The notes under the pieces: model-generated
What the model saw: only the letters and a program-made list of their open reading frames with translations
What the model was told of the DNA's origin: nothing
Database searches by the model: none
Part shown: positions 15,602-26,000 of the stretch, piece after piece
Numbering within the stretch: position 1 is the stretch's first letter
Layout: each line of letters opens with the position of its first letter
Source of the DNA: Acidobacteriota bacterium
Lineage (GTDB): Bacteria; Acidobacteriota; Thermoanaerobaculia; Multivoradales; JAHEKO01
Reading direction: 5' to 3'
Length of the DNA stretch: 40,739 bases
Assembly (NCBI GenBank): GCA_029263375.1
Contig: JAJCXP010000414.1
Coordinates: 1 to 40,739, forward strand
Position numbers and translations under genes: made by a program

Positions 15602-18574
15602 TCACGACGACGTCAGCACCTCGTCGACCGAGCGTGCCACCAGGTACTTCGCCGGCTTCTCGTGCACCTCGCCCACCGTGGAAAAGTGCCTCTTGCCACA
15701 ATCGATCTTCGCCTGCTCCGTGGCGCGCAGATCCTCGGCGAAGAGCCCGCTCTTCGTCTCCACGACGAAATACACTCTTTCCCCATCCTCCTCTTGGACC
15801 AGGACGGCCCAGTCCGGGTTGTAGGTCCCGAGGGGTGTCGGCACCGTGAACCAGCCGGGCAGCTTCGCGTACACCTTGATCGCCGTGTTCTTCTCGAGCT
15901 GGTCCACAAAATCTGCCTCGGTGCCCAGCTCATAAACCACCTGCTCGTAGACCGATTTCGTGGCCGGCTTGAGGTTTTTCAGGTAGCCGGTGAGTTCCTC
16001 TTGCTCGAACAACTTCTGAGCATAGAAGTAGTCATCGCCAAGCCGCTGGTATTGGATCCCATCAACTATCGCGAGTTGTTTGCGCCGGTTGATAGCCTCT
16101 GCGGCTAGCTCGATGAACCGCTGAGGGTTGCGCTTGAAGTCGTCGAGGCGCCGACTGGCGCTCAGGATTCGCTGAATGCTCCGCCTGGTGAGCTGCGTTC
16201 GATCCTGAAGCTCGGTGAGGACGTCCGGCAGCTCAATCTGGGCGTCTTCGAGCACGACGGTGGCTGCTCCCTCCCGCTCTGTCGCCTCTACGCCTGCCTT
16301 GCCGATCGCGATGTCGGCCTTGCGCCACTGCAGGCGGGTCTTGGGAATCCGCGGAGCATCGCGCAAAGCGCGTACACACTCCTCGATGAGCTTCTCGTTG
16401 TCGAAGTGCAACCGATAGGTGGTCTTGTGCTTGATTCGGTTCCAAAGCTCTTTGAACTCCTCGCTATGGAGGACCGCTTGACGCGCGCGGACTTGACGCC
16501 TCTCGTCGGCGTTCTTGACCTCGAGCCGCCCCGCGTGCTTCTTGAGAATCGCGATGATCTGCTCACTGGACTCAGAGAATGCCGAGGGCACGGCGAAAGT
16601 GCCGTCTCGAAGCGCCTGCCGCAGCACATCCTGGACCCGGCCCTTCCCGTCGATAAAGCCGTCCGACTTCATGTGCTCCCAGAGCACTTCGGACTGCTCG
16701 ACACCGAGCGAGTAGACGCTTCCGTCTTCCCGCACAACCGAGACCAAGGCAAACTGATGCGACTCGACGATGCCGAACCTGATACCGGTCTCCTGCTCGA
16801 TCTCCTTCTGGAGGTTCTCCGCGAACTCCTCGTAGCTCTCCATGGCCACCACGGTCAAGGTGTTGACGTCGAAACCGCGCACCCGGTCGCCGTCCTGGTT
16901 CACACAGAGGCGCAAACCACGTCCAATCGTCTGCCGCCTTTCACGTTCCGTCCGGATGTCCCGCAGGGCACAGATCTGGAAGACATTCGGGTTATCCCAG
17001 CCCTCCTTCAGGGCCGAGTGCGAAAAGATGAACTTGAGCGGCGTCTCGAAGCCCAGCAGCTTCTCCTTCTCCTTCATGATCAGGTTGTAGGCGCGTTCGG
17101 CGTTGTCGCGGTTGGCCTGATTGTTCTCGGCGGTGTCCGTCCAGCCACCTTGCTTGTCGATCGAGAAATAGCCGTTGTGGACTTGCTCCGGAGCGGCGGT
17201 CAGGTCCACCTCCTTGAACAAGGTAGCGTAGTCGGGCAGCTTCGCGGCGCGCCGATACTCCTCCTCAAACATCTCGGCGTAGACCCCTTTGATCGCCCCG
17301 CCATCTTCGTATCGCCGGTACCGAGCGACTTCATCGACAAAGAAGAGCGAAAGCACCTTGATCCCCTGCGGCCGGAGTCGCTTCTCTTTGTCCAGGTGCT
17401 CTCGGATCGTTCGGCGAATCATCTCACGGTGAAGCGCCATGGCATCGACGTCACCCCAGGCCTCCCCCGGTCTCAAGAACTCCTCACCGCCAGGGACTCG
17501 GAGCTCTATGTACTCGTTGCCCTTTTGGGTTCGAATCTCACCGACCCGACAGTCGGCGTAGACCGAACGCTTGGTCGTCTGCTCGAGGTCGTCGCCGTCC
17601 AGGACCGTCACCGGCCGGCGCCTCACGCCGGCTGGGGTCTCTATATCGAGCTGGACCTTGGCCGAAATCGTTCCGCGCTTGTTCTCGACTTTCAAGAGCC
17701 GAACGTACGGCCGGTTGTGCGCGTCCTCCACGGTGGCCGAAGCCACCTCAATCTGCTTCACGAGCTTGCGCTCGTACGCATCCACTGCGTCGAGCCGGTA
17801 CACCATGTGGTGCTTGTCCACGTGCGTCGCCGAGTAGCGCAATGTGCAGAGCGGATTCATGGCGTCCAAGGCTTCCTTGCCGCGGCCTGAAAGACCACCA
17901 TCCACGCTCTGCGGCTCGTCCACGATGACGATCGGCCGGGTGGCCCTGACGAGATCGATCGGCTTCTCGCCGCCGGTCTTTTCACTGTCCTTGTAGAGGT
18001 TGTTTACGTCCTTCTTGTTGATGGCACCGACCGTCACAACCATGATCTGGATCTGCGCACTCGTGGCAAAATTGCGCACCTGGCCGAGCTTGGACGAGTC
18101 GTACAGGAAGTAGTCGAAGGGCACACCAGCGTAGAGGCCCTTGAGGTGGTCTTCGGTGATCTGGAGGGTCTTGTAGACGCCTTCCTTGATGGCGATCGAC
18201 GGCACGACGATCACGAACTTCGTGAAGCCGTAGCGCTTGTTCAGTTCGAAGACCGTGCGCAAGTAGACGTAGGTCTTCCCCGTCCCGGTCTCCATCTCGA
18301 CCGTGAAATCACCCGTGGCCAGGGTAGTGGACGGCGCCAAACTGTTTCGGGCCTGAATTTCGTTCAGATTCGCCGCGATCTCGTCGTCGAGGAGCGTCAG
18401 ACGATTGCCGATGCCGAGGTCGTGCTCCGCGAAACCGATACGCAGCTGCGGATCCGAAGGGTCCCGGACGACTGTGAACTCCGTAGAGCAGATCTCTTGG
18501 CCTCGAAAGAGATCACAAACCGCCTCGATCGCTTGCAGTTGGTAGTCGAGATTGGGCTCGAAGTGGAGCTTCAT
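15602..18574 (-). CDS. res: Type III restriction enzyme Res subunit
   Basis: Res is the ATP-dependent helicase-nuclease partner of Mod; it cuts DNA when two unmethylated sites are sensed. The 990 residues show the SF2 motor with Walker A METGTGKTY (94-102), motif II DEPQ (219-222), the SATHVDKHHMVYRLDAVDAYE stretch, and the second RecA lobe with RQTIGRGLRL. The C-terminal PD-(D/E)XK nuclease has Asp921 (YNPDWAVLV) and Glu939/Lys941 (FVVETKSG). The ATG at 18574 shares its A with the DarG stop codon (TAATG), so translation is coupled. It is last in the seven-gene operon and appears intact. Confidence 0.93.
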   Translation of the reverse strand: MKLHFEPNLDYQLQAIEAVCDLFRGQEICSTEFTVVRDPSDPQLRIGFAEHDLGIGNRLTLLDDEIAANLNEIQARNSLAPSTTLATGDFTVEMETGTGKTYVYLRTVFELNKRYGFTKFVIVVPSIAIKEGVYKTLQITEDHLKGLYAGVPFDYFLYDSSKLGQVRNFATSAQIQIMVVTVGAINKKDVNNLYKDSEKTGGEKPIDLVRATRPIVIVDEPQSVDGGLSGRGKEALDAMNPLCTLRYSATHVDKHHMVYRLDAVDAYERKLVKQIEVASATVEDAHNRPYVRLLKVENKRGTISAKVQLDIETPAGVRRRPVTVLDGDDLEQTTKRSVYADCRVGEIRTQKGNEYIELRVPGGEEFLRPGEAWGDVDAMALHREMIRRTIREHLDKEKRLRPQGIKVLSLFFVDEVARYRRYEDGGAIKGVYAEMFEEEYRRAAKLPDYATLFKEVDLTAAPEQVHNGYFSIDKQGGWTDTAENNQANRDNAERAYNLIMKEKEKLLGFETPLKFIFSHSALKEGWDNPNVFQICALRDIRTERERRQTIGRGLRLCVNQDGDRVRGFDVNTLTVVAMESYEEFAENLQKEIEQETGIRFGIVESHQFALVSVVREDGSVYSLGVEQSEVLWEHMKSDGFIDGKGRVQDVLRQALRDGTFAVPSAFSESSEQIIAILKKHAGRLEVKNADERRQVRARQAVLHSEEFKELWNRIKHKTTYRLHFDNEKLIEECVRALRDAPRIPKTRLQWRKADIAIGKAGVEATEREGAATVVLEDAQIELPDVLTELQDRTQLTRRSIQRILSASRRLDDFKRNPQRFIELAAEAINRRKQLAIVDGIQYQRLGDDYFYAQKLFEQEELTGYLKNLKPATKSVYEQVVYELGTEADFVDQLEKNTAIKVYAKLPGWFTVPTPLGTYNPDWAVLVQEEDGERVYFVVETKSGLFAEDLRATEQAKIDCGKRHFSTVGEVHEKPAKYLVARSVDEVLTSS

Positions 18575-19653
18575 TACCGTGCAGGATCCGCTAGCGGAGC
18601 GCTCCACCCCTGGGCGGTAAGGACGTCAACAGCGATGTCGATCTGGCGACGGGAGAATGCTCGCTTACGTGAGTTCCAGGCATAGGTGCGTTCGATAAGC
18701 TCCTCAAGGCTGCGCGGGGGCTCTTCATCTTTCAGGATCCAATGCACCGTCGACAGCAGCTCCATGCCGAAGGGCGACTCGAAGCCACTGACCAGCGCGG
18801 TCACGCGGTCGAACCGCTCACGTGTCTCGGAGTGGGCCTCGAGATACTCGGAGGCTTCCTGAACCGCTCCTGGCACTAAGGCCAACGGCTTTTCTGGCGC
18901 ATCGCCACCGTCCGCGTAACCGGAGACAAGATGGCCCTCAACAGCATTGAGCACGTGGCGGAGGTTCTCCGCGTATGGGCCATAGAGGGCCTGTACGTAA
19001 TCAAGTTTGAGGCGCTCACCTGCTTCCTGCATGAAGTACATCAGCTTGTGCACTTCCAAGAGGCTTATCGAAGGGTCGAGCAACCCCTGGAGATAGCGCT
19101 GCATCAGCCCTACCAGCGCCGCGCGGCCGGCAGTCATCCGCGGAACGTCGCGACTGGGCCGCATCTGATCGGATTCCGGCGCCCCGATCGGTTCATAGAC
19201 CCGAACTTGCACACCAGGCAGGTTCCCGAGTGCAGACACAATCCGGCCACGCACGCTGTTCCACTTCAGTCCTCCCAAGCCACTGCCTAGCGGCGGCAGA
19301 GCGATCGAGCTGATGCCGCGCTCCCGCACAATCTCCGCCAGGGCCGCCAGACCCGCCTCTATGTCCTCGATTCGGCTCTTGCCTCGCCAGTGTCGCTTGG
19401 TCGGGAAGTTGATGATGTACCGCGGCGGCGTGAGGCGGCCGGTCTCGAAGACGAACATCCGGCCGGGCTGGACCTCCTCACGCTTGCAGGCCGCTGCGTA
19501 GGCCCTGAAGTTCTCCGGCCAGGCTTTCTTGAACTGCAGAGCGATGCCACGGCCCATTACACCCACGCAGTTCACGGTGTTAATAAGGGCCTCCGACTCG
19601 TCCCTCAAAATGTCACCGGTTGTGTACTCGATCATAGTGGCACCATCTCTCAT
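18574..19653 (-). CDS. darG: DarG-like macrodomain antitoxin
   Basis: DarG reverses DarT action by removing ADP-ribose from DNA and also binds the toxin. Residues about 7-155 form a macrodomain (EYTTGDILRDESEALINTVN, CVGVMGRGIALQFKKAWP, LPPLGSGLGGLKWNSV, with the Lys of GGLKW where DarG places its catalytic Lys). The C-terminal half (about 170-350, LLEVHKLMYFMQEAGERLKL, ALYGPYAENLRHVL) matches the DarG toxin-neutralising domain. I chose the ATG at 19653, which overlaps the DarT stop (TGATG). The ATG at 19635 (MIEYTTGD) is an alternative. The length of 359 residues fits full-size DarG. Confidence 0.9.
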   Translation of the reverse strand: MRDGATMIEYTTGDILRDESEALINTVNCVGVMGRGIALQFKKAWPENFRAYAAACKREEVQPGRMFVFETGRLTPPRYIINFPTKRHWRGKSRIEDIEAGLAALAEIVRERGISSIALPPLGSGLGGLKWNSVRGRIVSALGNLPGVQVRVYEPIGAPESDQMRPSRDVPRMTAGRAALVGLMQRYLQGLLDPSISLLEVHKLMYFMQEAGERLKLDYVQALYGPYAENLRHVLNAVEGHLVSGYADGGDAPEKPLALVPGAVQEASEYLEAHSETRERFDRVTALVSGFESPFGMELLSTVHWILKDEEPPRSLEELIERTYAWNSRKRAFSRRQIDIAVDVLTAQGWSAPLADPAR

Positions 19654-20312
19654 CAATAGTACCAATCAGGTCTGATCTCGACGGTGGGTCGGTGCACTCC
19701 GGTAGGCAGCGTATCGACCGTCTTCTGATACGACGCGGGCGAATGAACGCCGATGCGTTCAACCAGATGCCAGGGAAAGCTCTGTTCCACGAGGAACTCG
19801 GCTTGTTTCCCCTCTTTGACCGTGCCGGGGATGCCGCTGCCGCTCCACCGGGTTGCCGCGACCGCGTCCCAATCGACCTCGTGTAGCTGCGCCAAGTCGG
19901 CACGATCCTCGAAGTAGTACGCGCCGGCGTTGGACAGAGTGAAGGCCCAGCGCTTGGCCTGCGCATCCGCCCATTCCACCGTTCTCTGCAGATCGGCTTC
20001 CAGGTGAACGATCGGACCCTCGCCGCCCCGATAGGCAAGCTCAGGATGATTGGCCTGGTGAATCAAGTAGAGCATGACTGACCGCGGACAGAGGTAAAAG
20101 GGTACGCAAGCGCCTACGTGCAGCCCCGGATGACAGTCCAGCATCAGCTCGTTCAGCCGCCGCCTCTTGATTGCGTCCATGCCGATGGTCGTGCCCGCAG
20201 GAGTCCGTCTAGCGACCTCCGCGTCGCACCAGAGGCAGCCGTCTGCCACGACGGACGCGAGACGATCCACGTGCATGATGTGGTAGATCTTCGGCTCGGC
20301 TGGCACTGCCAT
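19653..20312 (-). CDS. darT: DarT-like DNA ADP-ribosyltransferase toxin (DUF4433)
   Basis: DarT transfers ADP-ribose from NAD+ to bases in single-stranded DNA, blocking replication. The 219 residues have the family layout: IYHIMHVDRLASVV (9-22) with the NAD-site His11, a basic IKRRRLNE stretch (49-55) where the key Arg lies, PFYLCPRSVMLYLIH (71-85), and KQAEFLVEQSFPW with the catalytic Glu172. The toxin therefore looks active. The start is the ATG at 20312, three bases after the mod stop (TGATTGATG); an in-frame TTG at 20315 is adjacent. DarT precedes DarG, the usual order, but the pair is nested between mod and res. Confidence 0.92.
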   Translation of the reverse strand: MAVPAEPKIYHIMHVDRLASVVADGCLWCDAEVARRTPAGTTIGMDAIKRRRLNELMLDCHPGLHVGACVPFYLCPRSVMLYLIHQANHPELAYRGGEGPIVHLEADLQRTVEWADAQAKRWAFTLSNAGAYYFEDRADLAQLHEVDWDAVAATRWSGSGIPGTVKEGKQAEFLVEQSFPWHLVERIGVHSPASYQKTVDTLPTGVHRPTVEIRPDWYY

Positions 20313-20315
20313 CAA

Positions 20316-22319
20316 TCACAGGCTCCTGATGTGCTTGATGCCGTGCTGTACCAAGATCGCTGCCATGTTGGTCTTTGCAACGTCGTCGGCGAAGGCGCTG
20401 TCGCGAAAGACGCAGGTGCTGTCAACTACCGGTGCAAGAACCTCGCACCACTCGACGATCCCCTGGGCGAGCGCTTCTACTTCCCCCTGCGCGATCCCCT
20501 CGGCAAGGCAGGTCAGTAGGACACCGCCTCCCACCGCTTGCACTTCCTTGCCTGCGATGTCCCGCGTCTCTATGGGTATGCACAGGTCGAGACCGAGCTT
20601 GAGCAAGAGCTCATAGAGGATGTCCTCCTCCGTACGATCCGTCTTCAAGTGGTCGATGGATTCCTGCAGCGTTTGGTCGAGATCCTGAGGATCGGGCGCC
20701 CACGCACGTATGTTGCTCGAATGGAGCTTGAACACGCGGAAGCCGAGATCGCCCGCGAAGAGCGGGATTTCGTCCCGGATCTTCCTTGCAGCGCGACGAA
20801 GGCGCTCTTTGGTCACCTCAGCGAGGTTTCGGGGCCTTCCGAGCTTGTCGCACAGCGCCGCAGCGGCTTCTTGCTCTTGGTTGTCTGGCGAAAGAGGCTC
20901 GGGGAGTTGCACGAGGATGTACCGGCGGCCGATGCCGTCCGCACCATTCAAGGTCCACACTGCCTTGGCTGTCGCCCCTGAGCCAGCAAAGAAGTCCAAG
21001 ACAATGTCTCCTTCCTGCCTCAATACGTACGACAGCAGCGTGTGTAAGAGGCGGACAGGCTTCGGGTTGCTGAAGACCTTGCCATCGTCAGGAAAATCAG
21101 CCCTAAGGTCATACGCGCCTAGCCGGCCGTCCAGAACGAAAACGCTCGAGAGTTTGTCCTTGTACTCTGATGCGTATACCTTCAACTCAATGATCTTCGA
21201 CTCGTCGTCGCCGAATAAGACTTTCCCTTCGGCGAGCAGCCTCTCCATGGTCTCCGGGGGAAAACGATACCCCATTAGTGGTTCCTTGCATGGCTTGCCA
21301 GTGAGCGGGTGAACTACGTCGTATCGATACCCCTCACGCCCAGGGTTGTGCACACTCTGACTTCCGGTAAAGACACCGTTCTGATCGATGTACTTGTAGC
21401 GATCAAGCGGTCCAAGCTCCGATTTGTGCTCTCGGAACCACGACAGGTACTCCTGGATCAGCTCGGGCCCGGAGAACCGTGACGCAAGTTCCTGCCCGAC
21501 GCGGACCAGAACATCCTTGATGTCGGATGACTCAGACCGCCACTCGGCCTCCAAGGAATCCTTCCCGCGAGCCACCACTAATACGTACTCATGCTCTGTG
21601 GCTATGTTCGTCGGGTTGTTATCCGTTGCGTTCTTCCAAACGATAGTCCCGAGGATGTTCTCCTCGCCGAAGATCTCGCAGCACATCGTTCGGAGGTGGG
21701 AGTACTCACGTTCATCCATTGATACGAAGAGCGTTCCATCGCTACGCAAGAGACTCCTGGCAACTTTCAACCGCGGGTACATCATGGTCAGCCAGGTAGT
21801 GTGAAACCGGCCGCCGGCCTCCGTGTTGCTGCCGATCTTCGCTGTACCCTCTATCTGCCCAGTCAACTCCAGGTAGTTCCTAACGCTGTCTTGAAAACTG
21901 TCTGGGTAGACGAAGTCCTTTCCTCTGTTGTACGGCGGGTCGATGTAGATGACCTTCACCTTCCCGGCATAGCTTTTCTGCAGCAGCTTTAGCGCCTCCA
22001 GGTTGTCCCCCTCGATCATCAGGTTCTGCGTGGTGTCCCAGTCGACGCTCTCCTCCGGGCAGGGGCGTAGCGTTCCGGTCGAGGGGGTCAGCGCGAGCTG
22101 GCGGGCGCGGCGCTTCCCGTGCCAGTTGAGGCCGTACTTTTCTTCAATCTCGGAGACCGTCTTGTCACCTACGAGCTGCTTGAGGACATCTACATTCACG
22201 GCGGCCCCTTCCGGCCCTTCGGTCACGAGTTCTGGAAACAGAGCCTTGAGGCGCTCGACGTTTTCGGCGACCAGGTCGGGCGATCGAGTCTCAGGGTCGG
22301 CAGCGGTCAGCTTCTTCAT
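20316..22319 (-). CDS. mod: Type III restriction-modification methyltransferase Mod (N6-adenine)
   Basis: Mod recognises the asymmetric site and methylates adenine on one strand, and it is required with Res for cutting. The 667 residues have beta-class motif order: catalytic DPPY (127-130, IYIDPPYNRGKDFVY), a long central target-recognition region (about 225-425), then the SAM-binding motif I DFFAGSGAT (442-450). The N-terminal part (KYGLNWHGKRRARQLAL, WDTTQNLMIEGDNLEALKLL) is typical of Mod. The C-terminal 130 residues would contact Res. The ATG at 22319 lies 14 nt after the DUF4391 stop. No homopolymer or short tandem repeat suggesting phase variation was seen in the gene. Confidence 0.94.
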   Translation of the reverse strand: MKKLTAADPETRSPDLVAENVERLKALFPELVTEGPEGAAVNVDVLKQLVGDKTVSEIEEKYGLNWHGKRRARQLALTPSTGTLRPCPEESVDWDTTQNLMIEGDNLEALKLLQKSYAGKVKVIYIDPPYNRGKDFVYPDSFQDSVRNYLELTGQIEGTAKIGSNTEAGGRFHTTWLTMMYPRLKVARSLLRSDGTLFVSMDEREYSHLRTMCCEIFGEENILGTIVWKNATDNNPTNIATEHEYVLVVARGKDSLEAEWRSESSDIKDVLVRVGQELASRFSGPELIQEYLSWFREHKSELGPLDRYKYIDQNGVFTGSQSVHNPGREGYRYDVVHPLTGKPCKEPLMGYRFPPETMERLLAEGKVLFGDDESKIIELKVYASEYKDKLSSVFVLDGRLGAYDLRADFPDDGKVFSNPKPVRLLHTLLSYVLRQEGDIVLDFFAGSGATAKAVWTLNGADGIGRRYILVQLPEPLSPDNQEQEAAAALCDKLGRPRNLAEVTKERLRRAARKIRDEIPLFAGDLGFRVFKLHSSNIRAWAPDPQDLDQTLQESIDHLKTDRTEEDILYELLLKLGLDLCIPIETRDIAGKEVQAVGGGVLLTCLAEGIAQGEVEALAQGIVEWCEVLAPVVDSTCVFRDSAFADDVAKTNMAAILVQHGIKHIRSL

Positions 22320-22333
22320 CGCTTCTCCGTTCC

Positions 22334-23089
22334 TTACAGTCTTGCAAGCGCGGAAGCCCGTGAGGCCTCAACGCGTTTCAGTTCTAGGTTCAGCTCGACT
22401 TGCCGCGCCATTTGCTTCTCGCGGGCGGCGGCAGTGCGCAAGCGCCCCATCTCGACCTCCAGGCGCTCACACTCGCTGAGTGCCTGCTGTCGAGCCGCCC
22501 GGCGAGCGGCCGCCTCCGGGACCTCGAAGTGATTCGTCAATCGCGCTGCCTCGAGCGCGAGTAGAGCGTCCATCCAACCCTGGAAGAGGGTAAGCAGCGA
22601 GCTACTTGGCTGTCCGCCCATCGCGAGCGCTGACTTGAACGACGAATGGTGCGGCTGGCCCTTCCCCGGGCAATCGACCGATACGATGCTTCCGTCGAGC
22701 ACTGTCTTGCCGGATTCGCCCTGGGACCATCGCTTGTGAGCCAACGATAGGTTCACTCGGTCACCCAGATCGGTCACGGCAAGTAGCGGATAGGGCACTG
22801 CTCGGTGCACCAACTCGAGCAACCGAGAGAGCTTCGCAGCTCCACGCAGCTCGAGACGCAGGACCGCGATCTCCAAGTACTCATGCTGTTCGTCCCGGTA
22901 CGCCGCTACGCCGACCGTGGTGGGCTTTAGCGTTGCCACCCAGGTGACTTGCTCGATGCCGTCGTTGAGCCTTCGCTTGTCGGCAGCCGTGGGTGAGCCG
23001 TGCTTGACAAACAGCGTCTTGGGGACCCGCCGTTCGACGCGCGCGGCCTCAGGAAAATCGAGGGCAGCGAGAACCTCGTCGGCAGTCAT
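22334..23089 (-). CDS. DUF4391 protein of a helicase/restriction operon
   Basis: This 251-residue protein has DUF4391 features: DFPEAARVERRVPKTLFVKHG near the start, an INDGIEQV-like VTWVATLKPTTVGV segment, and a C-terminal coiled coil (about 195-250, rich in Glu, Arg and Leu). No catalytic motif is visible. In my experience such proteins are encoded between a PLD/SNF2-type helicase and a mod gene, exactly as here, so it is probably a structural or adaptor subunit. The ATG at 23089 overlaps the helicase stop (ATGA). Function is unknown. Confidence 0.78.
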   Translation of the reverse strand: MTADEVLAALDFPEAARVERRVPKTLFVKHGSPTAADKRRLNDGIEQVTWVATLKPTTVGVAAYRDEQHEYLEIAVLRLELRGAAKLSRLLELVHRAVPYPLLAVTDLGDRVNLSLAHKRWSQGESGKTVLDGSIVSVDCPGKGQPHHSSFKSALAMGGQPSSSLLTLFQGWMDALLALEAARLTNHFEVPEAAARRAARQQALSECERLEVEMGRLRTAAAREKQMARQVELNLELKRVEASRASALARL

Positions 23090-26000
23090 GGTGATTCCTC
23101 CGGTAGGATCACCAAGAAGGCCACCACCTCGAAGTCATCGATGCCGGCGAACTCGCCAGCCAGAGCGTGCGTGCCGCCAGCGACAAAGAGGCTCTCGATG
23201 GCCCGCTCCTCGCTCTTGCCCGCGACGGAGGCAACAGCAGCAGCGAGGAGCCGCCGCGCATGGTCCATGTCCCGGCCACCCTTCGTCGCTCGATCGAAGC
23301 GGGCGCACGCCCCCGCATCCGGCAGCTCGCGCCCCAGGCAAAGATGCTTCAGCCGGTCGAGGATTTGCTTGGCCTGCGGATAGGGCAGTAGGACCGTTCC
23401 GTCATCGCCCACGTGGACGAGATAGTGGGGAGCGAGTGGATAGCCGTCGCCAGGAATTCGCACGGCGACGTCTCCCTCCGCCCGCAGGCAGTAGACGATA
23501 CCGGGCGGGATCTCGATCTCAGGGCTAGTCGTCACGGCGAAAGCGCCGAGAAACAGCGACTCCAGATCGCCCGGATGCGTCTTCCGGAACTCCGCCAGAT
23601 CGATCCGGAAGTTGGTGAGCGTGAGATCAGCGATGGACACACCTGTCGACAGGTCCTCCAGATCAATCACCGCATCCTGGAGCTTCAGGAGTTGCTTGCG
23701 GCGGTACTCCAGGTCATTCATCTGGTTGCCGGACTGTCGCTCGATCAGGTTCTCCTCACCGGTCGCCGAGATGTCGAGCAGCACCATGCGCCCGCTCACC
23801 CGTTGCTCCAGGTTGATGTACTCCTCTAGCTCCATGTTGGGCCAGAAATTCACGAGCTGTATGCGCTCGTTCGGTGAGCCGAGGCGATCGATGCGGCCGA
23901 AGCGCTGGATGATGCGAACCGGGTTCCAGTGAATATCGAAGTTGATGAGCCAGTCACAATCCTGGAGGTTCTGCCCTTCGGAGATGCAGTCTGTGGCGAT
24001 GAGCAGGTCGAGATCGCCGTCGTCCCCCAGATCCTCGGGCCTCTCTTTCGAGCGAGGCGCAAACGCCGTCAAGATAGAAGCGAGGTCTCTTCGGAGCTCG
24101 GGCAGCGTGGTCTGGTTGCTACCGGTACCGGTTACCAAGGCGCTCTCCAAACCGAGCGAAGTCTTGGCCCAGGGACCGAGCTGATCGTAGAGGTACCGTG
24201 CCGTGTCTGCGAAGGCGGTGAAGATGATCACCTTCCGGTTGCCCGGGTTTATTGGGCTGCGACACTTTTCTTCTATGACCCGCCGAACGGCTCCGAGCTT
24301 CGCATCTCGTTCTGCGTTCACCTCCCGGGCGGCGGCAAGCAAGGTGGCCAGACGGTTGCGATCTTCGACAAGGTCCTGCTTCCAGCGCACGAGATCGACG
24401 TCTTGGATCAAGACCTTGACCTTGCGCCCCACTAGCAGGCTCTCAAAGGAGGCGTCGTCGAGATCCACGTCCTCGATGTCGATTTCTTCTAGCTCGTCAG
24501 CTTGGTCATCGATGCGTTCGAGGGTTGCCTCGACGTCTCGGAGCTGGCGCTCGATGGTTAGTGCGAAGGACACCACCGAACTCTCCATGCGCTTGAGCAC
24601 GTTCACACGCAGCAGATGGATCAAGCTCTCTTCGCGGTCCACCTGCCGGAAAAACCCAGTACCTCCCTTGACCTCGGTGCTGTACTTCTGATCGTAGGCC
24701 TCCTGCTTGTGGGGTAGCACATAGCGGAGCGGCGCATAGACGGCGAGGTTGAGGCGACGGATCTCGAGGTTGATGTCCCTTATCGGCGGAAAGGACGCTG
24801 TCAGATCGACGTCGGCCTTGATGTTGATCGGCTTGAGGCGATCTGGAAAACGCCCGGTCTCGGCGAGGCCGTAGTACTTCTCGATGTGTTTCCTCGAGCG
24901 TGCGATGGTGAGAAGGTCGAGCAGAGTGAAGTAGTCGAAGCCAAGCATCTCGACGAGGCGGGACGGGATGCGTTCCGCTTCGTCGTAGTCCAACCAGCGA
25001 TTGAACTGCTTCTGCGCTAGGCGCGTCGTGCTGTCGATGCTTCCGATACCGTGGTCCAGCAGCGCCGTGTCATCGCCCTCGGTGGCGAAAACGATCTGGT
25101 TTCGGAGGTCGGCCATACGGTTGTTGACCGGAGTAGCCGTGAGCATCAGCACCCGAGTCTTGACTCCCTCTCTGATGATCCGGCGCATCAGCCGGTCATA
25201 GCGCGTTTCGCCACCCTTCTGCGGAGTCCGCTTATTCCGGAAGTTGTGAGACTCATCGATCACGACAAGGTCGTAGTTGCCCCAGTTGACGTGAGCGAGA
25301 TCGATGTCCCCGGAGAGGCCACCGTCGCGAGAGAGATCGGTGTGGTTGAGAACGTCGTAGTTGAAACGGTCAGAAGCGAGAACGTTGCGGCGGTCGTTCG
25401 CCTTGTAGAGCGTCCAGTTGTCGCGCAGGCGTTTGGGGCAGAGCACCAGCACACGATCGTTGCGGAGCTCGTGGTACTTGATGATGGCGAGGGCTTCGAA
25501 GGTCTTCCCGAGTCCGACGCTGTCGGCAATGATGCAACCCCCGAAGCGATTCAGCTTGTCGATCGCACCGACGGCTCCGTCACGCTGGAACTTATAGAGC
25601 TTCTTCCAGACAACGGTGTTCCGGATACCCGTTGCGGATCTAACAACCTCCTCTTCGTCGAGCTCTCCATCCCGATTCTGGAACACGTGGTGGAGCATCA
25701 AAGCGTAGACGAGCAGCGGCGCGCGATGAGAGGCAAGCTCTTCGAGCTGCTCGACCAACGCCTGTCCAACCTGGTCGTCAGACGCGATCCCTGACCACTG
25801 GGAATCGAACCACTGGCTGACTAGAGCCGCCTCTTCGGGTGTCTCCGACGCCTGGATCAAGCTGAGAGGATTACCAGCGGTAGTGCCCAGGCCTTGAGTA
25901 CCAAAGCCCATGGAGCCGAAGATTGCCTGCTGGGGCTTCGACTCAGCATCTCGTTGAACCAGTATGCCCTGGGGCACAGGCCCCGTTGCTCTGCGGAACG

